From: Tolypeutes matacus | Taxonomy: Eukaryota; Chordata; Mammalia; Cingulata; Chlamyphoridae | DNA length: 64,000 nucleotides | NCBI GenBank assembly: GCA_026826555.1 | Contig: JAKSZT010054396.1 | Coordinates: 19,428,233 to 19,492,232, forward strand | Direction: 5' to 3' | Part shown: piece after piece, positions 1 to 11,275 of the stretch | How the letters are laid out: each line of letters starts with the position of its first letter | Position numbering within the stretch: the stretch's first letter is position 1 | The notes under the pieces: model-generated | The model's input: only the letters and a program-made list of their open reading frames with translations | Told to the model about the DNA's origin: nothing | Database searches by the model: none | Made by a program: the position numbers and the translations under genes

Positions 1-199
1 ATAATTATATTTATTCTACTAGAGCTCTCAGGTCCAGGAAACTGGGTGGGATAAATTATTCGGTCCCAGGACCCTCATCCTGGAGGGCTTTGTGGGTCTT
101 TTGTTTGAGCACCATAGCTGAGGATGGCCCCCGAGAATGGGAGTCTTTGTGCGCCAAACCCCAGAGTGCACTGGGCTTCCTTCATTAAACAAGCCCTTG

Positions 200-345
200 A
201 ATCAACGCAGGCTGTGGCAGCGTAGCAGCGCTAGCGGACGCCCATTTGGATGGCAATTTGGCAGGGAGTCAAACTTTGGCCCTAAAGCAGAGGTGGTGCA
301 ATTAGACAGCTGAGATGCATTCTCTAAACACACACTTTTAATTGA
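200..345. promoter_or_regulatory. candidate regulatory patch with HNF4-like site
   Basis: This repeat-free stretch has a small CpG cluster (about 210-242) in otherwise CpG-poor DNA. At 269-282 it holds tcaaactttggccc, whose reverse complement resembles the HNF4/COUP direct-repeat-1 motif. An AATTAGACAGCTGAG run follows, with a CAGCTG E-box. Regulatory function is inferred from motif content only. Confidence 0.15.
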
Positions 346-1314
346 TTTCAGCTTGTTCAGTTCACAAAGATAGCGCTCTGACACATAGCAGCCTTCTTAG
401 AGGGGCTTATTTTTACTTTTCCTTTATTCAGCAGCGTAATTCAACAGCAGCAGAAGCAACAATAATACAGAGCTCTAAAGAGTGCGTATTTGGCATGGCT
501 TGGATACAAAAAGTATTATTAAGAACTAATGAGTGAGATAGTTAGATGTTAACCGGAAAAGCATTAATGAGCAGAATAGAATTCTGGCATAAACATCTGT
601 TTCTGAAGCAGATGTTACCTTGTAAATCTGCTGAAGAAAAAGCCTGTGTAAATGGAACAGTGGACCATTTTAGGTAATAGGAGGGACAGAATGATGTTGC
701 AAGGTTTTCAGACAGTGTTTTCAGCTGTTCTGAGCCTCCCAAATGACTTTGTGTATTGAGTCGGTGAATTTTCCGGGGCATTTGGGGGTTGACAAAAGAT
801 ATCAAGCAAGGGTGAGTTACAGCGGCAGATCACAGTGAGCTTGATTGGATGACACGAGCACTGGAGACCACCAATTTTGCTTCATGGGGTGTGATTTGGG
901 ATTCTCATTAACTCAGTAGCTTGTCTCTTGTCCCATTTGTCTTGGCCTCCATGGTCATTTCAGTATATGGATTGTGGCTGCCATCATCTTCCTGGGCTAG
1001 AGATTTAAGACCTGTTCTGCCTCAGCAAAAAATTACCTCGCCTTTAGACTTATTTGATAACTTACTTTATGTAGGTGACTAAATGGCTGATAATGAGTTA
1101 GTGGTCACAGGTTCAGATATTACACAATGAGGACATTTTAGCAGCTCCCAATCCAATCCGTTCCTTCCAATCCAATCACTTTGTGGCTAAATTTTCAGGG
1201 ATCTGTTCTGATGAGGTTATTTTTTTAAGTGCCTTCAAGTAATACTATGCTGGCAGCGGCCTCGTTCATACCCACGTAGGGACAACCTGATTTATTTTCA
1301 TTTAATGTTATAGA
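346..1314. other. no recognised feature
   Basis: I see no repeat family, coding exon or RNA here. Short open frames at 342-536 and 542-805 have no recognisable content. A small duplication of ccaatccaatc lies near 1148-1178. Confidence 0.4.
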
Positions 1315-1495
1315 ACAACCTTAGAATAGGAAGGAAGCTTTAGGATCATTCAGTTTGTCCAAAGCTCTCAGTGAGCAGATTTTTAAAAAGTGAGCCAAAG
1401 AGATTCACCCAGCATCCCCCAGTGGTTGGTGACAGGGTTAGTCCTTGGAACCTCAGCTCATGCTCCTACTCTGGTGCTCTGCCCACCTTTCCCCA
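1315..1495 (-). mobile_element. MIR/MIR3-type SINE relic
   Basis: Old tRNA-derived SINE read in antisense. It begins with a gaaggaagctttaggatcatt block that resembles the MIR3 'gaaggggccttagagatcat' end. It continues through a degraded equivalent of the 'aagtgacttgcccaaggtcacac' core to gctcatgctcctactctggtgctctg. Strongly diverged, so the boundaries are approximate. Confidence 0.4.
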
Positions 1496-2890
1496 TCCTG
1501 GGGCAAAACTCCTGTATCTTTCTCTCTACTGAAGGTCAAGCGAGCAGAGTCCTCTCCAGGGGGAAAAGATCCTTGGGGGAAGACCCTGGGCTTGGCCCAT
1601 TTGGTGCTTTGAAAGTCAAAGGGGGCAGCTAGAGCTAGAATGGAAAGAGTGAATCCCAGCCCCCACCCTTATAGTTAGGGGTCACCCTCACTTAGCTCGT
1701 TTGTTTATATCTACCCACAGCATGGTCATTGGCGTGGCAATTGGGAATCTTTTGGCTTACCATCCTTCTTTGGAAAGCTGTGTTTAGCAGCAGCCTGGCA
1801 AGGCAGTCCCCGCCCTCCCTCCCCACCCCAGGGCATGCTTGGAGCCAACCCAGCAAGCCAATCCCGGGGACCCAGAGCCTACAGTGATGTACTGGCGGCT
1901 GCTGGACGGGTCTACCCCCCGCCACAATAAAAGGGTGGCTCTTAAATCTTTAAGGGAGTATTTCTTGATCAGGGAGCTCTGTCACATTTGGGGCTGGCAC
2001 CAGGACTTCTTCCTGGGCCCCTCGGGCTTCTGCCTGGAGACTGTGTCAAAGAGATCCCCGGGGATGGCCTGTGTATTCGAACAAGTGAAATGCATCCATT
2101 CCACCTTGCACGGTATTTTTGAAAGATATGGGTCTCAACCCTGCAAGCTTGAAGATTCCCTTTTCTGTCCCAGATTATCAGACCTGTATTCTATGGAATT
2201 TTCTCTCACACAAGAATTAAGGAAGCCCTTGTGGAAGATGACCACTAATCTTTGACTTTTTCCCGGGGCACAGAGGTTCAGTCATCTTATAATCGTTAGG
2301 GGCTTTTTTATTCCCCCTAAGAGAAAATGGAAAAGTTCATGTTAACTGAAAATTCTAAATTAATTCCTTTTGTTATGCTTGAGAAGATGACTCATTTGTC
2401 TTGAAAGAAACTATGCATCTGTCATGTAGCTCCTGCCATGTCAGAAACCGATTTTTGTGTCTGCTTCACACACCCTAATGGCATTGGGACACATGAAGTG
2501 AACAGATCTTAGGTTGGGCTTAGACACTGGGGAAAGTGCTTGTGGAGCTACCATTTTGAACAGTGTCAATTGTATTTGTGATTCATCATTTCCCTGACTG
2601 TGTTCCTTTCACTTGCATGATGCTAACACAAGAAAATGTGAAATTCAAGCATCATTGTTGTGCCTTTGAGTTCCTCTTAAATGACCCCTCCCATCATTGT
2701 TTGGTGCTGATAAAAGAGGCTATAGACAGAAATCTCTGAAAAAAGGAAAACAAAAAGACCTTTACTTGCTATATAGAATAGGTATATGCCCCCAACCCCC
2801 AGTGGCTTTGATGTTAGTTTAATAGGAAAAAAAATCCTCACTTCATCAGTGGCTCCTAGACCATTTAGTTCTCAGGACCCAGCCACTGCA
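1496..2890. other. no recognised feature
   Basis: This stretch contains an open frame of 138 codons at 1839-2255 (plus) with no recognisable domain and no splice or promoter context. I see no repeat I can name. The rest is AT-rich unique-looking sequence. Confidence 0.4.
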
Positions 2891-2892
2891 TC

Positions 2893-3055
2893 CCTTGATC
2901 CTCATCTCAACCCACTGAGGTGCATATTACTGACAAGGACTCTGTGGCTCATGGAGATTCAAGAAGCTACCCAAGGTCATACTACTATATAAATTTAAAT
3001 GCAAAGCTATCTCACTCCCAAGCACATATTCTTTTCACACTACTCCATTGTGTCT
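2893..3055 (-). mobile_element. MIR SINE relic
   Basis: Antisense MIR. The order is tgatcctcatctcaaccc, then aaggactctgtggctcatggag, then gctacccaaggtcatactac, then a degraded tail ending at cacactactcc. This parallels the MIR order 'aatcctcacaac / gaggaaactgaggc / ttgcccaaggtcac'. Diverged and partial. Confidence 0.5.
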
Positions 3056-3164
3056 CCTCAGTTCCTATCATTTTATTGCCTCACCATTATTGAATGATGA
3101 AAAGATCATCTTGTTTCTTGCAGTGCACTTGCGCTCACTCCTCACCCCCCCCCCTTTGCTTATG

Positions 3165-3430
3165 TAACTTGTACTGGTCTTACAAGGCTTAGTTCAGACA
3201 TGACCTCCTCCAAGCAAACGTCTATGAGTCTTGTCTTGGCCCCTCCCTGATGGACCCTGTCTCCCCACTGTGTTCTCCTGGGGCATTCTGCATGGCTCTG
3301 TTGTAGTGTATACCATGTCATGTTGTGTGTATGGTCTGCCACCGTGGCCAATATGTGAGTGCCTTGAGGTCAAGGGCCTTCTCCTAGAGCCCAGCTTAGA
3401 ACTGGCATATGCAGACCTCGGTAACTCTCT
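3165..3430 (+). mobile_element. L2 LINE 3' fragment
   Basis: Resembles the L2 3' untranslated region in sense: tgacctcctccaagcaaac, then ccccactgtgttctcctgg, then a tgtgagtgccttgaggtcaaggg block matching 'gagctccttgaggacaggg', then agcttagaactggcatatg. Identity is low, and the family call is a judgement by eye. Confidence 0.4.
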
Positions 3431-3434
3431 GCAG

Positions 3435-4250
3435 TTCTGAAATGAACCAGGTCAGTAGTGGGAGATTTCAATCTTGTATGGAATTGATAATATAGAAAGC
3501 ATGAACTTCAGATACTGGCAGAGGCTGTATCCTTAAGCAGGTCTCAAAATGGTCTTCTAACAGAAGACATCTGGGTCTCTCTACTTTTCAAGCACTGTGA
3601 CAATTTCCATGAGCAAAAGGTTTGAAGAACTATAACATTTATGACTCCCTGGCCATAAATTCACTGCAGAACACATAAAAAATGCCATTCCCACGGGTTA
3701 TGGCAGAGATTCAGTATTGCAAACATCTGCATATGAGCAGTAAAGCTAACCTCTGGTGTGCAACACTTGACTGTTACCAACATATATTAACATTAGTGAC
3801 AATTGAATGTGATTATCTGAGATGGCATTTTATCTGCCAACTGCAGACTTATGGTTTCTAAAGATCCAATTTGCCTCCTTTCTCAGATGTTGTCTTTATA
3901 TGACTCGAATCACAACGCAGAAATTCGTGATTAGTGTGGCTCTGTTTTTATATTTTAGTGGGATATGGGGTATGTATAAATTTTCTGTACTTAAATTGAT
4001 TTTAGCACTTTGGATAGAAGAGGCTCTCAAAAGTTTGTTAAACAGCTGAGTAAATTTCAAAGCAAGGTTACTTTACATACGAAGACCCTTCTGAGAGCCA
4101 GGAAAAAGAAATAGATTCTGACATTGGCTGGTAGGGTTTTGATCCAACAAGTTTTTTATTAATTTACAAGATAATTGGTTGGAGAATGCATATTGTACAT
4201 CACATCTTAAGGTTTAAATTGCTGGCGTCATTTCCTTTCTATTATTTAAA
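3435..4250. other. no recognised feature
   Basis: AT-rich unique-looking sequence. I see no repeat family, RNA gene or supported coding frame. Confidence 0.4.
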
Positions 4251-4251
4251 C

Positions 4252-4478
4252 CAGAGGTTGTCAGAGTTTTTCTTTAAAGAGCTGGATAGTAAATATTTAA
4301 GGTTTTGCGGGCCATACACAAAACTCTGTAGCAACTGCTCAACTCTGTTGTTGTAGAGCAAAAGCAGTCATAGACAATATGTAAACAAATGAGTATGGCT
4401 GTGTTCCAATAAAACTTTATTTATAAAAATAGGGAGGGGGGCAGATTTGGTCTGCTGACTGTAGTGTGCCAACACCTG
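4252..4478 (+). mobile_element. hAT-Charlie nonautonomous element, MER58-like
   Basis: A 227-bp nonautonomous DNA transposon relic. It starts CAGAGGTTGTCAG and contains the agtaaatatttaaggttttg, gacaatatgtaaacaaatgag and gttccaataaaactttattt blocks of this family. It ends gtgccaacacctg. The flanks atttaaac (4244-4251) and attcaaac (4479-4486) form an 8-bp target duplication with one mismatch, as expected for hAT. The name MER58 is from memory; the hAT class is well supported. Confidence 0.85.
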
Positions 4479-4617
4479 ATTCAAACAAATATATGTCTTT
4501 CAAGAGCTATTGGGAAATTCAGGACATCTTTATTTTAGAACTTTGGGGAACAAACTCCTTATCTGGTTTTCATTCAGTTTGGCAGTTTGTAAAGTGGCCA
4601 AGTCAAAATGTAAGTTA

Positions 4618-4854
4618 GGGGAGCGGATGTGACTCAAGCAGTTGAGTGCCCACCTCCCACATGGGAGGTCCTGGGTGCTATTGCTGATGCCTCTTGAAAA
4701 AACAAAAACAAACAACAGGCAAAACAAATGAAAAAACCAACTCAGGGAAGCCCATGTGGCTCAGTGGATGAGTGCCGGCTTCTCACATACAAGGTCCCCA
4801 GTTTGTTTAATCCCTGGCCCCCAGTACCTCAAAAAAAAAAAAAAAAAAAAAAAA
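4618..4854 (+). mobile_element. xenarthran dimeric tRNA-derived SINE
   Basis: Two tRNA-like units are joined in tandem. The first has an A-box-like gatgtgactcaagcagttgag and then cccacctcccacatgggaggt. An A-rich linker with caggcaaaacaaatg follows. The second unit has catgtggctcagtggatgag and ctcacatacaaggtcccc, and the element ends in a run of about 24 A. The first unit's B box is damaged (gtgctattgctgatgcc). A clean target duplication is not obvious; only aagtta is shared by the flanks. The near-perfect A tail suggests a fairly recent insertion. Confidence 0.85.
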
Positions 4855-4859
4855 GTTAA

Positions 4860-5834
4860 AGTATAATATTTTAAATCAAAATTTTATTCTTTATGCTAGA
4901 GCAGTGGTTCTTAATATTTATTTGGTTTTAGTTCATCTACTGCAATTAATGCATTCCTAGTAACAGTAACTCACTACAATAATAATATTCAAAAATGGGA
5001 AGGTGTTGGGAAAAACTGGTCTAGAGAGTAAAAATGTCAGTGGCATTACTCTTTCTTTAAGTTCTCTTTTAAAATTCTTAGCATGAGCTTTTACATTCAA
5101 ATAAATGGAATTTCAGATGTACAGAAATATTTAGGAGTCTGAAAGCTGTAGCTTAGAACCAGGATTCCTTCCTAGAAATAATTCCATTGAATTCAATGAT
5201 GCTTGAATCCACTAGACTAGTGTTCTCTCCATTTCACACTGAGCCATATAACTCTGTCAGAATGGGCATATGCAGGAATTTGCAAATATTTGATAGTTTA
5301 TGGTCAGAATGGCAGAAAGATTTCTGGTTCTGCAGTTTGAAAAGGATTATAGAGCTAGGAGCTATGTAAATATCTGAGAGTGTGCATTGTAATACTTCTC
5401 TTTCTATTGCTTTGAAGCTAGCTCTCATGCCTCTCTCAACGATATGTGAGACCACCTAATTTGCATTGCACTGCCCCAAGCAACTTATGCAGTTGGCAGT
5501 ACTAGGACCCAGGACAACCTAGGCAGGTGGAGCCTATATAATTTATTTTTATTCCTGCTTTGCTATTTTGAGTTATTTCTGTCTGGTAATTCCAAATGGG
5601 TTTCAAGATGCCCTCATAGGTGTAGCAACTGCTGGCTTCTCAAGTTAAGCCAGTAGCTCTCCTCGCCCACATCTTGGCTGCTTGTCTTTGCAAATAGGTG
5701 AGTAAAAGTCAGGGGGCAGGAGAAAAACTGTGGTAAGGTTGGGGGAGAGGTTTGCAGCCATTGTGGATCTTACTTTTCATGCGTCCTACTGGGGATAGAG
5801 CAATGGAATTTTAGAAGTGGAGACCTCCTTAGAC
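4860..5834. other. no recognised feature
   Basis: AT-rich sequence. Fragments such as gagcagtggttcttaatattt near 4900 hint at a decayed hAT end, but I cannot delimit an element. No gene is supported. Confidence 0.35.
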
Positions 5835-6155
5835 CAGTGGTTCTCAAAGTATGGTCCTCAGACCCGCATCGCCTCACCTAGGAGCATCAGAACCACCTGG
5901 GAGCACGTTAGCCCATCTCAGGCCCCATGGCCACCCTACTGAATTAGAGTCTTTGTGAATGGGGCCCAGGAACCTATTTTTTTTTCTTAACAAAGCAATT
6001 TTATTGATACGTATTAATAAAGCATAGATCCCTCCAAAGTGTACAGTGGTATTTGGTGTAATCACATAGTTGTGCATTCATCATTTCACTCATTCTTAGA
6101 GCACTTTCATTATTCCAGGAACCTGTTTTTAACAAGCTCTCCACATGATTATTAT
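5835..6155 (+). mobile_element. MER5A-like hAT element, interrupted
   Basis: Begins CAGTGGTTCTCAAAGTATGG and follows the MER5A order (agcatcagaaccacctgggag, ctgaattagagt, ggggcccaggaacct). It is broken at 5975 by an L1 fragment and resumes at 6115 with ccaggaacctgttttt and aacaagctctccacatgatt. The duplicated ccaggaacct proves that the L1 landed inside the older element. Confidence 0.8.
5976..6114 (-). mobile_element. 5'-truncated L1 3' end
   Basis: A 139-bp antisense insert. Its reverse complement reads gcacaactatgtgattacac, then ctgtacactttggagggatc, then aataaaattgctttg and an A tail, which is typical of an L1 3' UTR. It is flanked by ccaggaacct at 5966-5975 and 6115-6124, a perfect 10-bp target duplication. 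Confidence 0.8.
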
Positions 6156-6199
6156 GCCCAGCAAAGTGTGGCAATTACTGCCTTGTTTACCATCAAGTC

Positions 6200-6345
6200 A
6201 GATCTGTCTAGCTCATGTTTATGGTTGGGGAAACTGAGGGCAAGAGAGGGTAAGTGACTTGCCCACCATGAAACAGCAAGCAGCGGGGCAGGAACCCAGG
6301 GGTCTGACTCCCAGTCCCAAGCTCTGTTCCGCCACATTGCTGGCC
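6200..6345 (-). mobile_element. MIR SINE relic
   Basis: Clear antisense MIR core: ggggaaactgagggcaagag, agggtaagtgacttgccc, then gcggggcaggaacccagggg and ctgactcccagtcccaagctc. Confidence 0.65.
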
Positions 6346-6726
6346 TATGTGGACTGCTGGTAGACCAAGAGGCTTGCAGAGAGTGATGTCTTAGGACCCA
6401 TGTCTGCACATGGTGCTATTTATGCTGTGGTAGAGAGAGCCTGGGGTTGGGAGGGAAATGGAAGGGCGTATGCTGAGTGCTCTTCTCCCACCCTGGGCAG
6501 CATCTCTCCATGCAAAAGCCTAGTGACCCTGCTCTCCAACCTCCACTTTTAAGTGAACAGCTTCCCTGAGCATTGTTGGCTGAGCTTAGCAACAAGGGGG
6601 GAGGGACAGAGGAGGGGGCAGGAGGAAAATGGGCTCCCCTGTTATCATCATGTCAGTGCAATCACTGGGAATTATGGCTGAGGATTAAGAGTCACTTGGG
6701 GATAATTCAGCCAAGCTGGATAGGGA

Positions 6727-6758
6727 AACACACACACACATACACACACACACACACC
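6727..6758. repeat. (CA)n microsatellite
   Basis: Dinucleotide CA tract of about 32 bp with one T interruption. Confidence 0.95.
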
Positions 6759-7064
6759 ATAAACAGATTGCTAAAACCCATGGCAGAAAACAAACAGCAT
6801 AGCAAAAAAAAAAAGTATGGCTGGAACTGAAAGAGCCTGAATTTTGAATAGGTGCTATAGGTTTCAGAATGATCTGTTTCCTAAACACTTTTGGTGAAGT
6901 TGTATACACAGTGACTAGAACAGAGCAGCTGCTCCCCCACTCTGTGCATTGCTCTGTTTCAGACTCGTGGCATCTCTCTCCTTCAGGCATCTGTTACTGA
7001 GAACACTTGAAGGTTCTGCCAAGAGAACTCAAATTGGCAATGGAATACTTAAAATCATAAAAAT

Positions 7065-7094
7065 GAGAGAGAGAGGGAGAGAGAGAGAGAGAGA
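7065..7094. repeat. (GA)n microsatellite
   Basis: GA tract of about 30 bp with a GGGA interruption. Confidence 0.95.
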
Positions 7095-7922
7095 ATTTCT
7101 GAGCTTCTAAGAAGATACAGCGAGTCCCAGAGAAAAGTGTTGGACATTTCCCTGTTCCTAGGCACCTCTGAAAAGGGCAAATCAGTGTCTCTTCTACTTA
7201 TCTTTGGGCTTGAACAAGAGATCTCAGCAAGTTAGTGTTGTACTTTTCCCAGAATGGGTGAACAATTTACTCCTACTTTCTGACTTCGGGTCTGTAGGGT
7301 TCGTACCTAGGTTTTTTGTTGCCATGTCGTGTGAACACCAGACTGATGGGCTTCTCACCAGCATGGTTACTGGAATCTAGAAGAATCTTGTGCTTTTCCA
7401 GACAGCCCTCAAAGAGTGAAATAGACCAGAGCACTCTGAAGTAGAAGGAGGAGATGATTTGTTCACCGAGCACTTGGCAGGTAATTGGGAATGGTGTAAT
7501 TTGAGTGAGGGGCATGGCATTGACGCCCCCCCGGGGAGGGGGCATTCTGAGGTATAAGTGCTCCCTTCAACCATCATGTCTCTCACTGCAAATTGGCTGC
7601 AAGAGAATTATCTGGGTGATGGAGAACCTCTTGCCCACTTGCCACCCAACTAAGTACTGAGCCTTATATACTGGTTAAACCAGACAGAGGTGGAAACAAA
7701 CCAAAGCTTTCATGTGTCAGTGGCTTACGGTATGTGTGTCTCTGTAAATAGTATTCTCAAGCCAGATAGGAATGGCTCTTGAATTATCCTTCATTTTTCC
7801 TTTTCCCTCCATTCTTCATGCTTTTAGAATTGATAATCAAGGGAGGGCCACATCTTCCCACCTTCTCTATTTGTCTTACGTAGTGAGGCTGACTCTATTT
7901 TATTTGCCTGGGAGGAACATAT

Positions 7923-7958
7923 TTCTCTCTATGGGAGGCGCAATCCCCATAGAGAGAA
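7923..7958. repeat. perfect 13-bp inverted repeat
   Basis: ttctctctatggg (7923-7935) and its exact complement cccatagagagaa (7946-7958) are separated by a 10-nt loop, aggcgcaatc. This would fold into a 13-bp hairpin as DNA or RNA. No known element is recognised around it. Confidence 0.9.
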
Positions 7959-8654
7959 GGTGCCTGGGAAAAGTGGGTGGAAGTGGGAGCTGAGGGGGAT
8001 TGTTTTCCCCTTCCTAGTTTTCCCCTTTAGGGCTAGACAACTACAGAATCCTTTTCCAGATGAACAAACACTGCAACAGATGTGGTGTCGGCAACACTGT
8101 ATTCTGGGGTTATTTGGGTCTGTTTAAATTGGGATTTTTTTTGCACTGAAGGATTGTGTGAAATATGTTCAGCTTTTGGATGTGGAGAGATTTCCAGCTA
8201 TGGATTTGGAGGGTCTAAGAAATTAATTACCCCATTCCAGAAAGTCAGAAGATGTGGATGGCTTTGTATTGGGGGATTCTCTCTTCAAGCCCAAATAGTC
8301 TAAGTGAACAATTCTCCTCCTTCCTCTGATACCTACTGCAACTAGACAGTTCAGAATCTTTCACTTGAGCTTCTGTGTGGAATTTTAACGACAAGGTCAC
8401 TGTTAGTGAAGCTGATATGACCCTTTCAGATGCTCTCAGAGGTGGGAGAGAGAAGCCACCTAGGGCCTGAGGGAGGGGAAAGATCAGTGCCGCCTGCCCA
8501 TTGTGGAGGTACAGAGAGAGACTCCTGCAGGGAACAGCAGGCGCCGCCCTCTGTGCCAGGCAGGGCTTTCACAGCAATTCTACACTTTTTTTGAGGGGTA
8601 GCTTTTGTGGTCTCAAATACCGGTTTCATTTAGAAAGCCTTTCGAAGAGGAGCC

Positions 8655-8790
8655 CTTCTGTCTAAATCTGGTTCTGTTATTTCTGTCATCTTGGGCAATT
8701 CATTCAGCCTCTTTCAGCCTCCCTTTCCTTATCGGTCAAATGAGTGGTGTTCATTTAGGTGCTTTCCTCAGTTCTTCTGAAGTTACATTT
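8655..8790 (+). mobile_element. MIR SINE fragment
   Basis: Sense MIR middle section: ctgtcatcttgggcaattcat, cagcctctttcagcctccct, ttccttatcggtcaaatgag. The tRNA head is missing or unrecognisable. Confidence 0.45.
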
Positions 8791-9115
8791 TTTGATTCTT
8801 TGACTCAATATTAAACAAACTGGCCAAGTCAATTATTCCTATTCTACCTTTTCTTTTAGAATTCTATTCAAAAGGAACCTAAAGAAATAACCAAAGGAAT
8901 TTTATTTATCAATACAATTTTAAAAAATTTAAAAAAAACTGTATTGGTGTAACTCTTTCCCTGAAAGAGCAGCCTCAGTGCATTTGTCCTTTAATCCCTG
9001 TGGAAACGGGGAGGCTTTTAGTTACTTCTAAGAAGCACAGCACTTCACCAAATTCTCTTACATGTGGTTGTCACAGCAAACCTATGGCTTGACTGTATGT
9101 TTTCTATCCCCCAAG

Positions 9116-9617
9116 TTTTTTTTTTCTTTATTTTGAAAGAAGCTTTAGATTACATAAATGTTGCATTAAAAATATAAGGGATTCCCATATACCTCCTCCC
9201 CCACACACATACACATCTTTCCCCATTAACCACATCTTTCATTAGTGTGGTACATTAGTTGCAATTGATGAACACATATTGAAGCATTGCTCCTAACCGT
9301 GGTCCATAGTTTACATTTTGTACTGCACAATTTTATTGGTTTTGACAAAATGTATAATGGCCTGTATCTGTCATTGCAATGTCATGCAGGACAATTCCAG
9401 GGTCCCCCAAATGCTCCATGTTACACCTATTCTTCTCTCTCCCTCCCCTCAGAACCTCTGGTGGCCACTGCCTTTATATCAGTAATACAAGTTCTTCCAT
9501 TACTAAAATAATTATAAGTCTGCTTTAGTCCATTGTTGCATTCTCCCCTTATGTTTGTTCATTCCTCAGGCTTGAGGATTTGGGGATGGTGATGCCCACT
9601 TTGCTTCCCATTGAGAG
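9116..9617 (-). mobile_element. 5'-truncated L1 3' end
   Basis: A 502-bp antisense L1 3' fragment starting with poly-T. Diagnostic blocks are attagtgtggtacattagtt, gcaattgatgaacacatatt, ggtccatagtttacattttg and ttttgacaaaatgtataatgg. The flanks tcccccaag at 9107-9115 and 9618-9626 are a perfect 9-bp target duplication. Confidence 0.85.
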
Positions 9618-9626
9618 TCCCCCAAG

Positions 9627-10829
9627 CTTTTGAAGTAATAAATAAGTGATAAAGCTGAAACCCAAATATGGGTCTTTTGTCTCCAAATCTTCTAGATTTC
9701 TAGTTATTATTCCTATGGTGACTCTAATTAATAAATATTAAATCCTGGGTACTCTATTAATCAAATAGGTTTTTAGTACCTACTATGGGCACTTTTCTTT
9801 GAAAAGTACCTGATAATTAACGAAATGTATAAGATACACTGAGAAAGGATTAATCTAATAAGATCAATCGTATGTAGCAGTCTGCAAATATATTTTTTGA
9901 TCCAAAGCTTGTAAATAATTTAAAAAATGACTCACTCTCCTTCTGTCTGTTCATAAACCATATCTAGTTCATTTCCTTCTTCCAAATATAAATCCCTAAA
10001 GGTTAGAGTACTCTTATTTTTAAGGCAATAAGGAACAAAGTTAGCATTTTCAGGTATTTTCATGTAGTCCTGGAAGCTCTCCAAGGGAGTGAGGATAAAA
10101 TGGCCCACTGCCCTGGGGCCTTTAGAAAACATCTCCTGGGGTAAATGCTTTGATTCCCAGCGGTGCAGGAGGTAACAGCTGTGAGGCTCTCCATGGTGCT
10201 TACCAGAAATATGTATGTTCTGTGGGATGGTGCAAGGTGCTTTGAAGATTGGAGAATTCGTCGGCCCTCTAACTGTCTACTTTATTGCTTTCTTCCTGTG
10301 CAGAATGTCTCCCTATCCAGAGGGAAAGGCCCCAGCCAGACAGTGAGTCAAATGACAAGTTGACAAAATGGTTGTAATTCTAGAAGCTGCAGACCCATCC
10401 CAGTCTCTTTATGTAGGGGTGGGATGAAGCCAAAATCTGAAACAGCTCCCAGGAGAGCAAGAAGATATTGTTACTAATGGTTGGACTGACCTGAATTCTT
10501 TCCACATTTATTTGTGCCAGACAGTGGTATAAACCTCTGAACTCCATCCACATTAACACCCTTATCTAGCAATGGTGCTCCCAAGAGAGAGTCGGCCAAG
10601 CCACGTGAGGTGCTCTGTCCCCACTGTGGACAGGACGAGGAGCAAATGTCATGGTAGAAAAGGTATCAAAGTGACATCGAGATCATCTTTTCTTCTCATC
10701 TCAAGATTTAATGACACCAGACACAGGATGGGGCAGCAGAATGTGATGCCCCATTTCAGCCAGGTACTTTTTATTAAGGGCAGAGCTGTGCAGGTTTTGA
10801 CATGGCATCTATTTGCATTTATCCTTTCA
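9627..10829. other. no recognised feature
   Basis: Unique-looking sequence. An open frame at 10572-11048 (158 codons, plus) runs into the L2 fragment that follows and has no recognisable domain. No gene is supported. Confidence 0.4.
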
Positions 10830-10950
10830 TTGTCTAAACAAATGGTTACTGGACACCTACTGCTTGTCCATTACTGGGCTAGGACCTGGAGATGTATTGG
10901 CACATGGCCCTGCTATCCAGTTTCTTACAGTCTGGGAGGGGGCATAGGCA
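10830..10950 (-). mobile_element. L2 LINE 3' fragment
   Basis: Antisense L2 end: aaatggttactggacaccta, ctgggctaggacctggagat, then cagtttcttacagtctgggag. This mirrors the family pattern of 'ttattgagcacctac', 'ggcgctggggata' and 'gagcttacattctag'. Confidence 0.45.
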
Positions 10951-11044
10951 AGAGAGAAACTCTGAATAACTACCAGCTTCTGGAACTGCCTGTGATCTGG
11001 TGCCAAGGAACCAGTTCCCTTCTGCTCAATTGCATGCTAGGTCC

Positions 11045-11275
11045 TTGACTTCAGTGATCCTTAACTATATGCTGAGCACATGCTGGCCTCTTAATATATA
11101 TATATGATTTGCTTAATCTACCCCACCCTATTATAAGTATTATTGTCTCCACTTACAGATGAAAAAACTGAGCCCTAAAGAGGTTAAAGAACTTGCTCAT
11201 GGTTGCACAGTAAAGAAGGAGCAACAGGGCCAGATGGCAAACCAGGCTGGGCTCTACAACATGAGCTGTCTACCA
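11045..11275 (-). mobile_element. MIR SINE relic
   Basis: Antisense MIR with stattgtctccacttacagatg-like core (attgtctccacttacagatg), aaaaactgagccctaaagag and gttaaagaacttgctcatgg, then a degraded tRNA head. The open frame at 11159-11380 is an artefact of this repeat. Confidence 0.65.

Larger units (their letters stand above)
6346..8650. other. no recognised gene; scattered simple repeats
   Basis: Mostly unique-looking sequence. It holds the CA tract at 6727-6758, the GA tract at 7065-7094 and the hairpin at 7923-7958, which are listed separately. Open frames here are short and unrecognised; the one at 6685-6990 (minus) crosses the CA tract. Confidence 0.4.

Noticed and set aside
1839..2255. 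138-codon open frame
   Set aside because: No recognisable domain or conserved motif and no exon signals.
10572..11048. 158-codon open frame, plus strand
   Set aside because: No family resemblance, and its 3' half is an antisense L2 fragment.
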